A stretch of 62,719 nucleotides of DNA from Achromobacter deleyi (GTDB lineage Bacteria > Pseudomonadota > Gammaproteobacteria > Burkholderiales > Burkholderiaceae_B), in contig NZ_CADIJO010000029.1 in assembly GCF_902859705.1 (NCBI RefSeq), forward strand, positions 1-62,719, given 5' to 3'. Positions 8,041-16,019 of the stretch are shown here, piece by piece. Position 1 is the first letter of the stretch. The number at the start of each line of letters is the position of its first letter. The notes beneath the pieces are model-generated. The model was not told the DNA's origin and did not search any database. It saw only the letters and a list, made by a program, of their open reading frames with translations. The position numbers and the translations under genes are program-made.

Positions 8041-8592
8041 TCAGGCGGCGGCCGGGCCGCCAAAGACGATGTCGGCGGCAGGGATGGCCGCGATCTTGAC
8101 ACCAAAACTGGCAATGGACGACAGCGTGGCGTTGTGGTGCGCCCGGATCTGGGCGCCGGGCGCATGCGGCTTGTCTTGCGTGGTGTGGGCATCGGCCGCC
8201 AGCGTCACCGGAAAGCCCAGCGCCGCGGCTCGGCGCACGGTGGTATCGACGCAGAATTCGCTGGCATAGCCGCACACGACCAACCGCGTAACGCCAGCTT
8301 CTGCCAGCACGTCCGCCAGATCGGTGCGCAGGAAGGAATCGGGCGTGGTCTTGCGCACCCGGATGTCGCCATCGGCCGGTTGCAGCCGCGTATCCAGCTG
8401 CCAGGCCGGCAGGCCGTAATCCATCGGGCTGCCGGGGGCCTCATGCTGCACGTAGATGACCGGCGCGCCGCAGGCGCGGGCACGATCGGTCAGCGTATTG
8501 ATGCGCGCCAGGACGGCGTCGGCGTCCGCGGGGGCGGGCGTGGTCTCGAACAGGGCGCGTTGCACATCGATCACGATCAGGGCGGACGTCAT
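8041..8592 (-). CDS. Isochorismatase-like cysteine hydrolase
   Basis: 183 residues covering one isochorismatase fold. The catalytic triad is visible: Asp9 in LIVIDVQ, Lys81 in VRKTTPDSF and Cys114 in YASEFCVDTTVR, with the usual cis-peptide region just before the Cys. Such enzymes hydrolyse amides or carbamoyl compounds such as nicotinamide, N-carbamoylsarcosine and ureidoacrylate, or vinyl ethers; the substrate cannot be read here. It is cytoplasmic (no signal peptide). It is followed immediately by the DUF3820 gene and preceded by a GNAT gene on the same strand. Confidence 0.88.
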   Translation of the reverse strand: MTSALIVIDVQRALFETTPAPADADAVLARINTLTDRARACGAPVIYVQHEAPGSPMDYGLPAWQLDTRLQPADGDIRVRKTTPDSFLRTDLADVLAEAGVTRLVVCGYASEFCVDTTVRRAAALGFPVTLAADAHTTQDKPHAPGAQIRAHHNATLSSIASFGVKIAAIPAADIVFGGPAAA

Positions 8593-8623
8593 GCTTTCCT
8601 CGTAGGGTCCGTATTGAAATTTC

Positions 8624-9199
8624 CTAGCCGCATTCCGCGCCCACGATGGGGGGCGGCCAGATGCGGGCGTAGATCCAGAAATGGCGCGATTCGCCGCGCA
8701 CTACGCGATAGTGGTGCAACAGCCCTTCGCGATGAAAGCGGCAGCGTTCCAGCACGCCGGCCGAGGCCGTGTTGGTATCCAGCACCGTGGCCTGCACGCG
8801 GGCCAGGCCCAGCGTCTGCAAGGCCCAGTCAGTGACGACCGTGCAGGCCTGCGTGGCAATGCCCTGCCGCCAGTGCGTCGGCGCCAGATCGTAGGCGATT
8901 TCGGCGCGGCGGGCCGATAACGCGATCTCGTTCAAGCCGATGGTGCCGATCAGCCGGTCGTCGGGCCCGGCAATGGCCAGGCGCACGCTGTGCGTGGCGG
9001 CCGGGTCGGCATAGCCGCGGATCAGGCGAACCAATGTTTCCGGGCCGTCGAGCTGCCAGCTGGTGTGGCGGGTGACCGCGTCGTCATTCAGGTAGGCGTA
9101 CCAATCGGCGGCGTCCGCGTCATGCAGCGGACGCAGGCGCAAGCCGGCGATGCCCAGGTCGGGGGCATGCTGCGGCCAGTCGGTGATGGGCAAAGACAT
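8624..9199 (-). CDS. GNAT acetyltransferase, RimJ/RimL type
   Basis: 191 residues. Residues 20-175 show the RimJ/RimL-like N-acetyltransferase fold: LRLRPLHDADAADWYAYLND at the start, the acetyl-CoA loop around APTHWRQGIATQA (usual Q/R-x-x-G-x-G/A pattern), and NTASAGVLERCRFHREGLLHHY near the end. The substrate could be a protein N-terminus, an amino acid or a drug. It lies 14 bases downstream of the GST stop and 31 bases upstream of the hydrolase start, so a loose operon is possible. Confidence 0.82.
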   Translation of the reverse strand: MSLPITDWPQHAPDLGIAGLRLRPLHDADAADWYAYLNDDAVTRHTSWQLDGPETLVRLIRGYADPAATHSVRLAIAGPDDRLIGTIGLNEIALSARRAEIAYDLAPTHWRQGIATQACTVVTDWALQTLGLARVQATVLDTNTASAGVLERCRFHREGLLHHYRVVRGESRHFWIYARIWPPPIVGAECG

Positions 9200-9213
9200 G
9201 CAGGCAGCTTAAA

Positions 9214-9861
9214 TCAAAAATCCAGCCGTCCCTTCAATTCGCCAAACGGCACCATGACGTGTTCGCGGTAGGCCGGGCGCGCCTGCAGGCGTTCGTACCA
9301 GGCGCGCACATTGGGAAGCGGCGCATGGTCGATATCCAGTTCGTAGTAGCGGTACAGGGAGGTGGCTGCCGGTATGTCGGCCAACGTCAGCGCGTCGCCA
9401 TCCAGATAGGGCTGCGTGGCCAGCACGGCGTCCAGTTGCCGCAGGCAGGCATGGGTGGCCGCCACGCTGCGCGCAATGGCCGCCGTGTCGCGCGCGGCTT
9501 CGGGGGTACGGTAATAGCCCCAGAACACACCCGACAGGAACGCCGGCTGCAACGCCGTCTGCGCCCAATCCATCCAGCCGTCGGCCCGGACGCGCCGCGC
9601 CGGGTCCGCCGGCCAGAACGCGGCGGCGCCATGGCGCGCGGCCAGATAGCGCAGGATGGCATGGGATTCCCACACCACCGTATCGCCGTCGCGCAGCAGC
9701 GGCACCTTGCCGTGCGGGTTCAGGCTGCGGAACTGCGGCGTATCCAGCAGGCCGAATTGCCCGCCGGCCGGCACGTGTTCGTAGGACAGGCCCAATTCGC
9801 CCGCCAGCCACAATACTTTCTGCACATTGAATGAACTGCGCCGGCCCCAGATGGTCAGCAT
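9214..9861 (-). CDS. Glutathione S-transferase
   Basis: 215 residues from ATG 9861, which has AAGGA 8 bases upstream; a start at 9942 adds 27 non-conserved residues. The N-terminal thioredoxin-like domain runs MLTIWGRRSSFNVQKVLWLAGELGL to NPHGKVPLLRDGD and VVWESHAILRYLA. The Ser in RRSSFN is the likely glutathione-activating residue, and PLL with ESHAI is the glutathione-binding motif. The helical C-terminal domain contains LADIPAATSLYRY. It probably conjugates or reduces electrophiles in the cytoplasm. It is followed at 14 bases by the GNAT gene. Confidence 0.9.
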   Translation of the reverse strand: MLTIWGRRSSFNVQKVLWLAGELGLSYEHVPAGGQFGLLDTPQFRSLNPHGKVPLLRDGDTVVWESHAILRYLAARHGAAAFWPADPARRVRADGWMDWAQTALQPAFLSGVFWGYYRTPEAARDTAAIARSVAATHACLRQLDAVLATQPYLDGDALTLADIPAATSLYRYYELDIDHAPLPNVRAWYERLQARPAYREHVMVPFGELKGRLDF

Positions 9862-9976
9862 GTTGGCGTCCTTGAAATGAATGGGAAATTCGGGTCGGAA
9901 ATGCGGATGAACAATGCGAGTCAGGTTCGGGTCGCCATGCAAGGACCGGGCTCAAGCCACGACACGCGGGTCGGCT

Positions 9977-10447
9977 TCAGGCCACGACGATGCGCGGCTC
10001 GCAGTGCACCGGGAATTTCACGGAATTCGCGATGTAGCAGAAGTGGTGCGCGCGGGCGTGCAGGGCTTCGGCCAGGCCGGCGTCGCCGCCCGCCTGGATG
10101 GTGACCTCGGGCCGCAGCGTCACCGATGCGAACGCGCCGCCGTGGTCCGGGTCTTCACGCATGACGCCTTGCGCATCGTCGCGATAGGCGGTGACCACGA
10201 TGCCCTCGACCGCGCACAGATGCAGATACCAGAGCTTGTGGCAGGCCGACAGCGACGCCACCAGCAGGTCTTCGGGATTCCAGCGCGCCGCGTCGCCGCG
10301 AAAGGCGGGATCGGCCGAGCCGGCGATGTCGGCCTTGCCGGGCACCTGGATGACATGGTCGCGGGAATAGGCCGTATAACTGGCGGTGCCCTTGCCGGTG
10401 TTGCCGGTCCAGGTCACGTTGACGTCGTAATGGTGTTCGCCTTTCAT
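9977..10447 (-). CDS. OsmC-family peroxiredoxin-like protein
   Basis: 156 residues from ATG 10447; a longer reading from 10675 is rejected because it would overlap the neighbour and is not conserved-looking. The OsmC fold is seen in GDAARWNPEDLLVASLSACHKL and HARAHHFCYIANSVKFPV. These contain the two redox Cys residues (about 70 and 138) that reduce organic hydroperoxides in OsmC/Ohr. Length matches the family. It probably protects against organic peroxides in the cytoplasm. The neighbouring GST and GFA genes fit a detoxification cluster on one strand. Confidence 0.88.
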   Translation of the reverse strand: MKGEHHYDVNVTWTGNTGKGTASYTAYSRDHVIQVPGKADIAGSADPAFRGDAARWNPEDLLVASLSACHKLWYLHLCAVEGIVVTAYRDDAQGVMREDPDHGGAFASVTLRPEVTIQAGGDAGLAEALHARAHHFCYIANSVKFPVHCEPRIVVA

Positions 10448-10577
10448 GGCAGGAATTCCTGAGGGTGCAGCCCTGGTACGAAGATCGATAGCGTAGCGCA
10501 AGCGCACGATGCCAGTGAAGGTCACTGCGGGACAAATGGAGCGCACATTTGGGACGCACGTTTCGGACCGGCTTGCC

Positions 10578-10973
10578 TCACGCAGGCGGCGCATCCGGGT
10601 ACGTCGCCACGTCGGGGCCATCGGCCAGCCACGGCACATCGTGCGACACATGGATATGCGCGGCCGGCCGCGCACCCGGATCGTCGTCCAGCGTGGCCAC
10701 CCGCAAGATGACCTGCGGCCGGTCGACCCAGTGCGCCATCAGGTGCGCGCCGCAAGCCGTGCAGAAGTGGCGGATCTTGCCGGGCGAGGACTCATACGCC
10801 CCCAGCGTGGCCTGCCCCCGCGTCCAGCGAAAGTCTTCGCGCGCCACGCGCGCGGTCGACGCGAAGGCGGCCCCGTGCGACTTGCGGCACGTGGCGCAGT
10901 GGCAATGGAAGATCGGCCCCGACAGGCGATCTGCTTCGTAGGCCACGGCGCCGCACAGGCAGCTTCCCTTCAT
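10578..10973 (-). CDS. GFA (glutathione-dependent formaldehyde-activating) family protein
   Basis: 131 residues with the CENP-V/GFA zinc-binding pattern: CLCGAVAY at the N-terminus, FHCHCATCRKSHGAAF, and IRHFCTACGAHL. These give the two CxC/CxxC zinc sites of the fold. AAGGAG precedes the ATG. Family members bind glutathione-type thiols and zinc. The founding enzyme speeds formaldehyde-glutathione adduct formation, but most paralogs have unknown substrates. It is separated by 130 bases from the OsmC gene on the same strand. Confidence 0.88.
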   Translation of the reverse strand: MKGSCLCGAVAYEADRLSGPIFHCHCATCRKSHGAAFASTARVAREDFRWTRGQATLGAYESSPGKIRHFCTACGAHLMAHWVDRPQVILRVATLDDDPGARPAAHIHVSHDVPWLADGPDVATYPDAPPA

Positions 10974-11265
10974 GGCGAGTCTCCTTGGTGGCCGCGGCAG
11001 GCGGCCGGCTCAAGATATAAGCGTAGCGTAGGCGAACCGCGTGCAGCGCGCCGATACGGCCCTGCTGGGGGGCAACCACGGCCAAGATCCGGCGGCTCGC
11101 TTGCCGCCATCGTCCCGTTTGGCGCGCAGCCGGGCAGTCGTTGATTCCACAGACCGCAACACCTTCCCGCATAGCGGGACAGCATCCGCATGACCTTTAC
11201 AACCCGTTTCAGCAAGGACAAGCTTGCGTCCGTATCGTGGACGCTCTGCTACACAGGAGCTCGCC

Positions 11266-11691
11266 ATGATGAAAACCACCCTGACCTGCACCCTGACAGT
11301 CGCCCTGCTTGCCGGCTGCGCCCCTTCAAAACCCATCACCGCCCGGTCCGTGCCCGTGGACAACCATACGGCCCGCAATGCGCTGGACTGGCCCGGCAGC
11401 TACGAAGGCACCCTGCCCTGCGCCGATTGCCCCGGCATCCAGACCCGCCTGACGCTCATGAAAGACGGCCGCTACGAGCGCACCACCCAGTACCTGGACC
11501 GCCAGCCGCAGCCCGAAGCGGTCGCCGGCACCTTCAGTTGGGAGTCCGACGGCAGCACCATCCGGCTGGACGCCTCCGGCGACAGCCAACGCTATTTCGT
11601 CGCCGAAAACCAGGTGACCCTGCTGTATCGCGACGGCACCCGCCCCACCGGTCCGCTGGCGCCGCACTACGTGCTGCGGCGCGCCCAGTAG
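11266..11691 (+). CDS. NlpE-like outer-membrane lipoprotein
   Basis: 141 residues from ATG 11266, with AGGAG upstream. The N-terminus TLTVALLAGC is a lipoprotein signal peptide with the lipobox Cys about residue 19. Residues 40-110 match the NlpE N-terminal domain: WPGSYEGTLPCADCPGIQ with the CxxC motif, then LTLMKDGRYERTTQYLDR. In enteric bacteria NlpE senses surface contact and copper/redox stress and signals to Cpx. This protein has only the first domain, a common short form. It starts a rightward unit opposite to the GFA gene. Confidence 0.85.
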   Translation: MMKTTLTCTLTVALLAGCAPSKPITARSVPVDNHTARNALDWPGSYEGTLPCADCPGIQTRLTLMKDGRYERTTQYLDRQPQPEAVAGTFSWESDGSTIRLDASGDSQRYFVAENQVTLLYRDGTRPTGPLAPHYVLRRAQ

Positions 11692-11821
11692 TCCACGGCA
11701 CCGCCGACGGCGTCGCGCAAGCCGCCGTCTTCCGGCTATTCTTCCAGGCTGAACATGCCCCGCCGCCCGGCCCGTGCCGGGCGGCGCGCACAGAACGGTG
11801 CGCACCCAAGGAAGGAACGCC

Positions 11822-12565
11822 ATGAAAACCGATCACGAATTGCTCGACGCCTTCGCCCCGACGGGGACGCTGCGCGCCTCCATCAACCTGGGCAACCCCA
11901 TCCTGGCCAACACGCATCCGGGCACCGGCGCCCCCGGCGGCGTGTCGGTGGACCTGGCCACGGAACTGGCGCGCCGGCTGGACGTGAAACTTGAGCTGGT
12001 GGTGTTCAAGTCGGCCGGCGAATCGGTCAACGCGGTGGCCGCCGAACAAGCCGACGTGGGCTTTTTCGCGATCGACCCGCTGCGCGGCGAACAGATCGCC
12101 TTCACCGCCCCCTACGTGGTCATCGAAGGCGCCTACCTGGTGCGCCAGGATTCCTCCATCACCCGCCAGGAAGAAGTGGACTGCACCGGCCAGCGCGTCG
12201 TGGTCGGCAAAGGCAGCGCCTACGACCTGTACCTGACCCGCGAACTCAAGCACGCCGAGATCTTCCGCGCGCCCACCTCGCCTGCCGTAGTCGACACCTT
12301 CATCCAGGAAAACCTGGAAGTCGCGGCGGGCGTGAAGCAGCAGCTGGAAGCCGACGCCAAACGCCTGGGCGGCCTGCGCCTGCTGGACGGCCATTTCATG
12401 CTGATCCGCCAGGCCATGGGCGTGCCCAAGAGCCGTGGCGCGAAGGCCAGCGCCTACCTGTCGGCGTTTGTCGAAGCCATGAAGAAAACGGGCTTCGTCG
12501 CAGACGCCCTGGCGCGTCACAACATCCAGGGCGCGGCGGTGGCACCGCTGGAAAACCAGGGGTAG
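11822..12565 (+). CDS. Type 3 (amino-acid-type) substrate-binding protein without signal peptide
   Basis: 247 residues from ATG 11822, which has AAGGAACGCC just upstream. The sequence follows the PBP2/SBP_bac_3 pattern: GTLRASINLGNPILAN, GVSVDLATELARRL, AEQADVGFFAIDPLRGEQIAFTAPY and VVVGKGSAYDLYLTREL. The start MKTDHELLDAFAPTG is hydrophilic. Neither this nor the longer reading from 11774 has a signal peptide or lipobox, so the protein appears cytoplasmic. No permease or ATPase gene is nearby. It may be a cytosolic ligand-binding protein rather than a transporter part. Confidence 0.82.
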   Translation: MKTDHELLDAFAPTGTLRASINLGNPILANTHPGTGAPGGVSVDLATELARRLDVKLELVVFKSAGESVNAVAAEQADVGFFAIDPLRGEQIAFTAPYVVIEGAYLVRQDSSITRQEEVDCTGQRVVVGKGSAYDLYLTRELKHAEIFRAPTSPAVVDTFIQENLEVAAGVKQQLEADAKRLGGLRLLDGHFMLIRQAMGVPKSRGAKASAYLSAFVEAMKKTGFVADALARHNIQGAAVAPLENQG

Positions 12566-12592
12566 TTCCGGCAGGCGCGGCCTTCCTGGGGG

Positions 12593-12925
12593 TCAGTGGC
12601 TGATCATCCAGGGCCGAGAGCCGGCAAAGGATTTCGCCCCGTCGGCCGTGGTGCGCGTCTTGCCGCTTTTGCGCCCACCCGAGCAGCAACCGCAGTTCAT
12701 GCCGTGGCCGGAACGCGTGCTGCGCGGCTCGTTGGCGCTGCGCTCGTTGGCGGCATGGGCGCGGTTCACCGCGGACGACAACGCCGAGATCGCCGGCGCC
12801 CCGCCGACGATGCGGCCAGACAGTGCACCGCAATCGGGGCAGGCGGCGGGATCGCGCCACTGCGCCAAGGGCCGCAGCGCCGCGAAGTCGCCGCAATCCG
12901 CGCAGGAATAGTCATACATGGGCAT
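12593..12925 (-). CDS. fmdB: FmdB-family zinc-ribbon protein
   Basis: 110 residues from ATG 12925, with AAGGAG upstream. Residues 1-42 are the FmdB/CxxC_CxxC regulatory zinc ribbon: MPMYDYSCADCGDF and ACPDCGALSGRI. The remaining polar part ends with a second Cys cluster (MNCGCCSGG). FmdB proteins are co-encoded with formamidase and were proposed to regulate its expression. Here the gene starts 23 bases after the fmdA stop on the same strand, the classic fmdAB order. It converges with the binding-protein gene, whose stop is 27 bases away. Confidence 0.9.
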   Translation of the reverse strand: MPMYDYSCADCGDFAALRPLAQWRDPAACPDCGALSGRIVGGAPAISALSSAVNRAHAANERSANEPRSTRSGHGMNCGCCSGGRKSGKTRTTADGAKSFAGSRPWMISH

Positions 12926-12948
12926 GGCAGGCTCCTTGTGCGCCAGGG

Positions 12949-14178
12949 TCAACGATCGCGCGACAAGGGCATGTCGATGCCGCCCTTGATGTGCTTGACC
13001 GGCCCGGATGCCGACGGTTGGATGTCGAAATCGAAGATTTCGGTAGGCAGCCACAGCGTGGCGCACGAATTGGGAATATCCACCACCCCGCTGATATGCC
13101 CCTGCACCGGCGCGCAACCCAGAAGCGAATAGGCCTGCGCCCCCGAATAGCCGAACTTCTTCAGGTATTCGATGGCGTTCAGGCAGGCCTGCCGGTACGC
13201 CACGTTGACGTCCAGGTAGTGCTGCTTGCCGCCTTCGTCCACCGAGATGCCTTCGAAGATCAGGTAGTCCTTGTAGGCCGGCGTGATCGGGCTGGGCTTG
13301 AAGATGGGATTCTTGATGGCGTACTTTTCCATGCCGCCCTTGATGAGCGTGACGCGCATGTGCACCCAGCCCGCCATTTCAATGGCGCCGCAAAAGGTGA
13401 TTTCGCCGTCGCCCTGCGAAAAGTGCAGGTCGCCCACCGACAGGCCGCCGCCCTTGACGTATACCGGGAAGAACACCCGCGCGCCGCGTGACAGGTCCTT
13501 GATGTCGCAGTTGCCGCCGTGTTCGCGCGGCGGCACGGTGCGCGCGCCTTCGCCCGCCGCCCGGTCGCGGTCGGCCCCTTGCAGGGCGCCCATGTGCGCC
13601 GTCTTGGGCGCGGGCGGGTTGGCCAGCGGCGGCACGCGGTTGGGGTTGGTGTCGATCAGTGCCTGTTCGCGCTGGTTCCAGGTGTCCAGCAGCTTCTGGT
13701 CAGGCAGGCAGCCGATCAGGCCGGGGTGGATCAGCCCGGCGAAATTCACGCCCGGGATGTGCCGCGACGACGTGAACATGCCGTGAAAGTCCCAGATGGA
13801 TTTCTGCGCATGCGGAAAATGATCGGTCAGGAAACCGCCGCCGTTGGTGCGGCTGAAAAACCCATTGAAGCCCCACAGGCTGTCGGGCTTGGCGCCGATG
13901 TCCAGCAAGTCCACCACCAGCAGGTCGCCGGGTTCGGCGCCCTCTACACCCACCGGGCCCGACAGGAAGTGCACGGTGGACAGGTCCACGTCGCGCACGT
14001 CGTCGGCGCTGTCGTCGTTCTTGATCGCGCCGCCGGTCCAGTCGTAGGTTTCCAGGATGAAATCATCACCGGGCTTGACCCACACCGCCATCGGAATGTC
14101 CGGATGCCAGCGATTGTGGATCTGCTTGTTTTCGTAGGGGGATTGGGCCAGGTCGACCCGGATGAGCGTATCGGTCAT
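12949..14178 (-). CDS. fmdA: Formamidase
   Basis: 409 residues, the normal length of FmdA/AmdA-type formamidase/acetamidase (formamide plus water gives formate and ammonia). Family features are HNRWHPDIPMAVWVKPGD near the N-terminus, VEGAEPGDLLVVDLLDIG, PHAQKSIWDFHGMFTSSRHIPGVNF, REHGGNCDIKDLSRGA, SVGDLHFSQGDGEITFCGAIE and SCATLWLPTEIFDFD. It is cytoplasmic, probably an oligomeric metal-dependent enzyme as in the family. fmdB follows directly. Upstream lie paired palindromes and a 13-bp tandem array, then the MHS transporter and nitrilase genes on the same strand, suggesting nitrile/amide nitrogen use. Confidence 0.94.
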   Translation of the reverse strand: MTDTLIRVDLAQSPYENKQIHNRWHPDIPMAVWVKPGDDFILETYDWTGGAIKNDDSADDVRDVDLSTVHFLSGPVGVEGAEPGDLLVVDLLDIGAKPDSLWGFNGFFSRTNGGGFLTDHFPHAQKSIWDFHGMFTSSRHIPGVNFAGLIHPGLIGCLPDQKLLDTWNQREQALIDTNPNRVPPLANPPAPKTAHMGALQGADRDRAAGEGARTVPPREHGGNCDIKDLSRGARVFFPVYVKGGGLSVGDLHFSQGDGEITFCGAIEMAGWVHMRVTLIKGGMEKYAIKNPIFKPSPITPAYKDYLIFEGISVDEGGKQHYLDVNVAYRQACLNAIEYLKKFGYSGAQAYSLLGCAPVQGHISGVVDIPNSCATLWLPTEIFDFDIQPSASGPVKHIKGGIDMPLSRDR

Positions 14179-14200
14179 TCTCTTTCATCTCCAACGTAGT

Positions 14201-14230
14201 GTTTTGGCAAAACAAAAGTGTTGATAAAAC
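14201..14230 (-). promoter_or_regulatory. Tandem palindromes upstream of fmdA, candidate operator
   Basis: GTTTTGGCAAAAC (14201-14213) is a perfect 13-bp palindrome. GTGTTGATAAAAC (14218-14230) is an imperfect copy, with centres 17 bases apart. They lie 23-52 bases upstream of the fmdA start in an AT-rich island. The arrangement suggests two dimers of one repressor or activator, but no regulator gene is adjacent. Confidence 0.5.
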
Positions 14231-14259
14231 AGAACTTCAATCGCGGAAGGGCGGCCGGC

Positions 14260-14324
14260 GCGGCTTGAACTTGCCGCTTGAATGAGCCGGTCGAACTGGC
14301 CGTTTGAATTGGCCACTTGGACCC
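14260..14324. repeat. Five-unit 13-bp tandem array
   Basis: Five consecutive 13-mers follow the pattern GCCGCTTGAACTT (units begin gcggcttgaactt, gccgcttgaatga, gccggtcgaactg, gccgtttgaattg, gccacttggaccc). They fill exactly 65 bases between the fmdA operator region and the end of the MHS transporter gene. No coding frame explains them. Confidence 0.8.
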
Positions 14325-14360
14325 GTTTGTGCAAGCCCGCGATTCGTCTTGCACGGTAGG

Positions 14361-14385
14361 CCAGTTTCGGGCGTCCGTAAACTGG
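14361..14385 (-). terminator. Stem-loop downstream of the MHS transporter gene
   Basis: CCAGTTT (14361-14367) pairs with AAACTGG (14379-14385), and the loop contains a further CGG/CCG pairing. It follows the leftward MHS gene stop by about 40 bases. There is no U-run after it on the minus strand, so it may be a weak terminator or RNA-end stabiliser. Confidence 0.35.
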
Positions 14386-14426
14386 GTTTATACGCAGTGC
14401 CCCGTCCCTCCCCATCGCCCCTGCCT

Positions 14427-15734
14427 TTAACCCTGCGAGATATCCTTGTCGCGGGTTTCCGGCAGCAGTGCCCACAACACCACGCCGGAAAGCGCCGCCA
14501 CGCCGCACAGATAGGCGGCAGGCAAGGTCGGGTTGCCCGAGTACTGGATCAGTGCGGCAGCGATGAACGGCGCCGGGCCGGCCAGCACCGCCACGGCGAC
14601 GTTCTGCCCGATGGCAGCCCCGGTGGACCGGATCGAGGCCGGGTACATCTCGACCAGCAACACGACGTCCATCACGCCAGCCATGGCGACCGGCACCGCC
14701 AAGAGGCACAGCGCCGCCAGTACCGCCGCGGGATGGCCGGTATTCATGAGCAGGAAGATCGGATACCCCAGCACCGTCAGGCTGACTGCCGAGGCCAACA
14801 CGACGGGACGCCGGCCGAAGCGGTCGCTGAACCGGCCGATGGCCGTGTGCAGCAACGTGTAGAACACCAATGCCGCACTGCACAGCCATAGCGCGGTGGA
14901 TTTGGACAGGCCCACGGTCTGCGTCAGATGCGTATTGGCGTAGGTGATGAAGTAGTACAACGACACCCCGAACAACGCCGCATAGGCGAACGTGACGACG
15001 AAAGCGCGCCATTTCTCTGCGGCGGGAACGGCCTGGATTTCATTGTTTTCACGGCGCTTCTGCACGGCCTCGTAGACCGGCGTATCGCCCAGCCGGCGGC
15101 GGATGTAAAGCGCCACGACGGTCATGAGGATGGACGCCACGAACGGCACGCGCCAGCCCCAGCTAGCGGCGTCCTGCTCGGACAGCACCGACGAAATGAC
15201 CGCCGCCACGAAGGTGCCCCCCATAAAGGCGGCGGCGGCCGTCTTGGTGAGCAATGCGGCCGCCTTGCCACGGCCGCCATGCGGCGCGCTTTCCACGATG
15301 TAGATGCAGGCAGCCGACCATTCGCCGCCCACCATCATGCCCTGCACGAAACGCAGCAGGATCAGCAGCACGGGCGCCGCCATGCCCAGGGTGTCGTAAC
15401 CGGGCAACAGGCCGATCAGCGTGGTGGCCACCCCCATGCCGAATACGGTGATCATCAGCACTGCGCGCCGGCCGAGGCGGTCGCCCAAGGGGCCCAGCAC
15501 CACCGCCCCCAGCGGCCGCGACAGAAAGCCCACGGCGAACACAGCCAGCGAAGACAGCAGGGAAATGCCGGGCGCCGACGATGGAAAGAAGGTGCGTCCG
15601 ATCAGCACGACGAAATAGCCATAGATGGCAAAGTCGAACCATTCCATGAAGTTGCCGATGCCGACGGCGATGGCGCGCCGCCGCAGGTCGGAAGCGTTAA
15701 GGGGAGCGGCCGCTTGTGGCTGGCGTTCAGGCAT
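14427..15734 (-). CDS. MHS-family (ProP/ShiA-like) MFS proton symporter
   Basis: 435 residues from ATG 15734, with GGAA upstream; the reading from 15857 would run through repeat DNA and is rejected. Typical MHS features are GNFMEWFDFAIYGYFVVLIG in helix 1, RPLGAVVLGPLGDRLGRR, the QGMMVGGEWSAACIYIVES segment, and RRRLGDTPVYEAVQKR in the central loop. About 12 membrane helices are present. MHS carriers import organic acids, osmolytes or aromatic acids with protons. Placed between the nitrilase and formamidase genes, it may import a nitrile/amide or the derived carboxylate. Confidence 0.9.
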   Translation of the reverse strand: MPERQPQAAAPLNASDLRRRAIAVGIGNFMEWFDFAIYGYFVVLIGRTFFPSSAPGISLLSSLAVFAVGFLSRPLGAVVLGPLGDRLGRRAVLMITVFGMGVATTLIGLLPGYDTLGMAAPVLLILLRFVQGMMVGGEWSAACIYIVESAPHGGRGKAAALLTKTAAAAFMGGTFVAAVISSVLSEQDAASWGWRVPFVASILMTVVALYIRRRLGDTPVYEAVQKRRENNEIQAVPAAEKWRAFVVTFAYAALFGVSLYYFITYANTHLTQTVGLSKSTALWLCSAALVFYTLLHTAIGRFSDRFGRRPVVLASAVSLTVLGYPIFLLMNTGHPAAVLAALCLLAVPVAMAGVMDVVLLVEMYPASIRSTGAAIGQNVAVAVLAGPAPFIAAALIQYSGNPTLPAAYLCGVAALSGVVLWALLPETRDKDISQG

Positions 15735-15760
15735 GTTGTTCCAGGAAAAGGCGAAGGTGG

Positions 15761-15825
15761 AGTACGGCAGATAGGCGCGGCAGATGGGTGCGGCAGACAG
15801 GTGCGGCACACGGGTGCGGCAAGCC
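15761..15825. repeat. 13/14-bp tandem array upstream of the MHS gene
   Basis: About five units of a gcggcagatgggt-type 13-14-mer lie directly upstream of the MHS start (15761-15774, 15775-15788, 15789-15801, 15802-15814, then a partial). Unit length changes from 14 to 13, so it is not coding. It may affect spacing of the transporter's promoter or leader. Confidence 0.75.
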
Positions 15826-15906
15826 CTGACGCAGCGGCCATACCGTGCGGGCGCCACGTGGGGCGTGCAGGCTGGGCCAGGGCAGCATCAAGCTGGGCGA
15901 CACCAT

Positions 15907-16019
15907 CAGGTGCAGCACCATTGGGGCTACACCACTAGGGCAGCACTACCAGGACATCACCGCTAGGGCAGCACCACCAAGGCAGCACCGCTGGGACAGC
16001 ACCACTAGGGCAACACCGA
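15907..16019. repeat. Eight-unit 14-bp tandem array overlapping the nitrilase 3' end
   Basis: Eight units of tagggcagcaccac type run from 15907 (first unit 15 bases, the rest 14). On the minus strand the unit reads GTGGTGCTGCCCTA. The last unit contains the nitrilase TAG stop (16005-16007) and codes its final residues. A further half-matching unit precedes the array. The period is not a multiple of three, so this is non-coding structure. Confidence 0.85.

Noticed and set aside
15735..15857. N-terminal extension of the MHS transporter
   Set aside because: It runs through repeat DNA; ATG 15734 precedes the first conserved residues and helix.
14201..16019. CRISPR-like array
   Set aside because: Repeats are contiguous, degenerate and short, with no unique spacers or cas genes.
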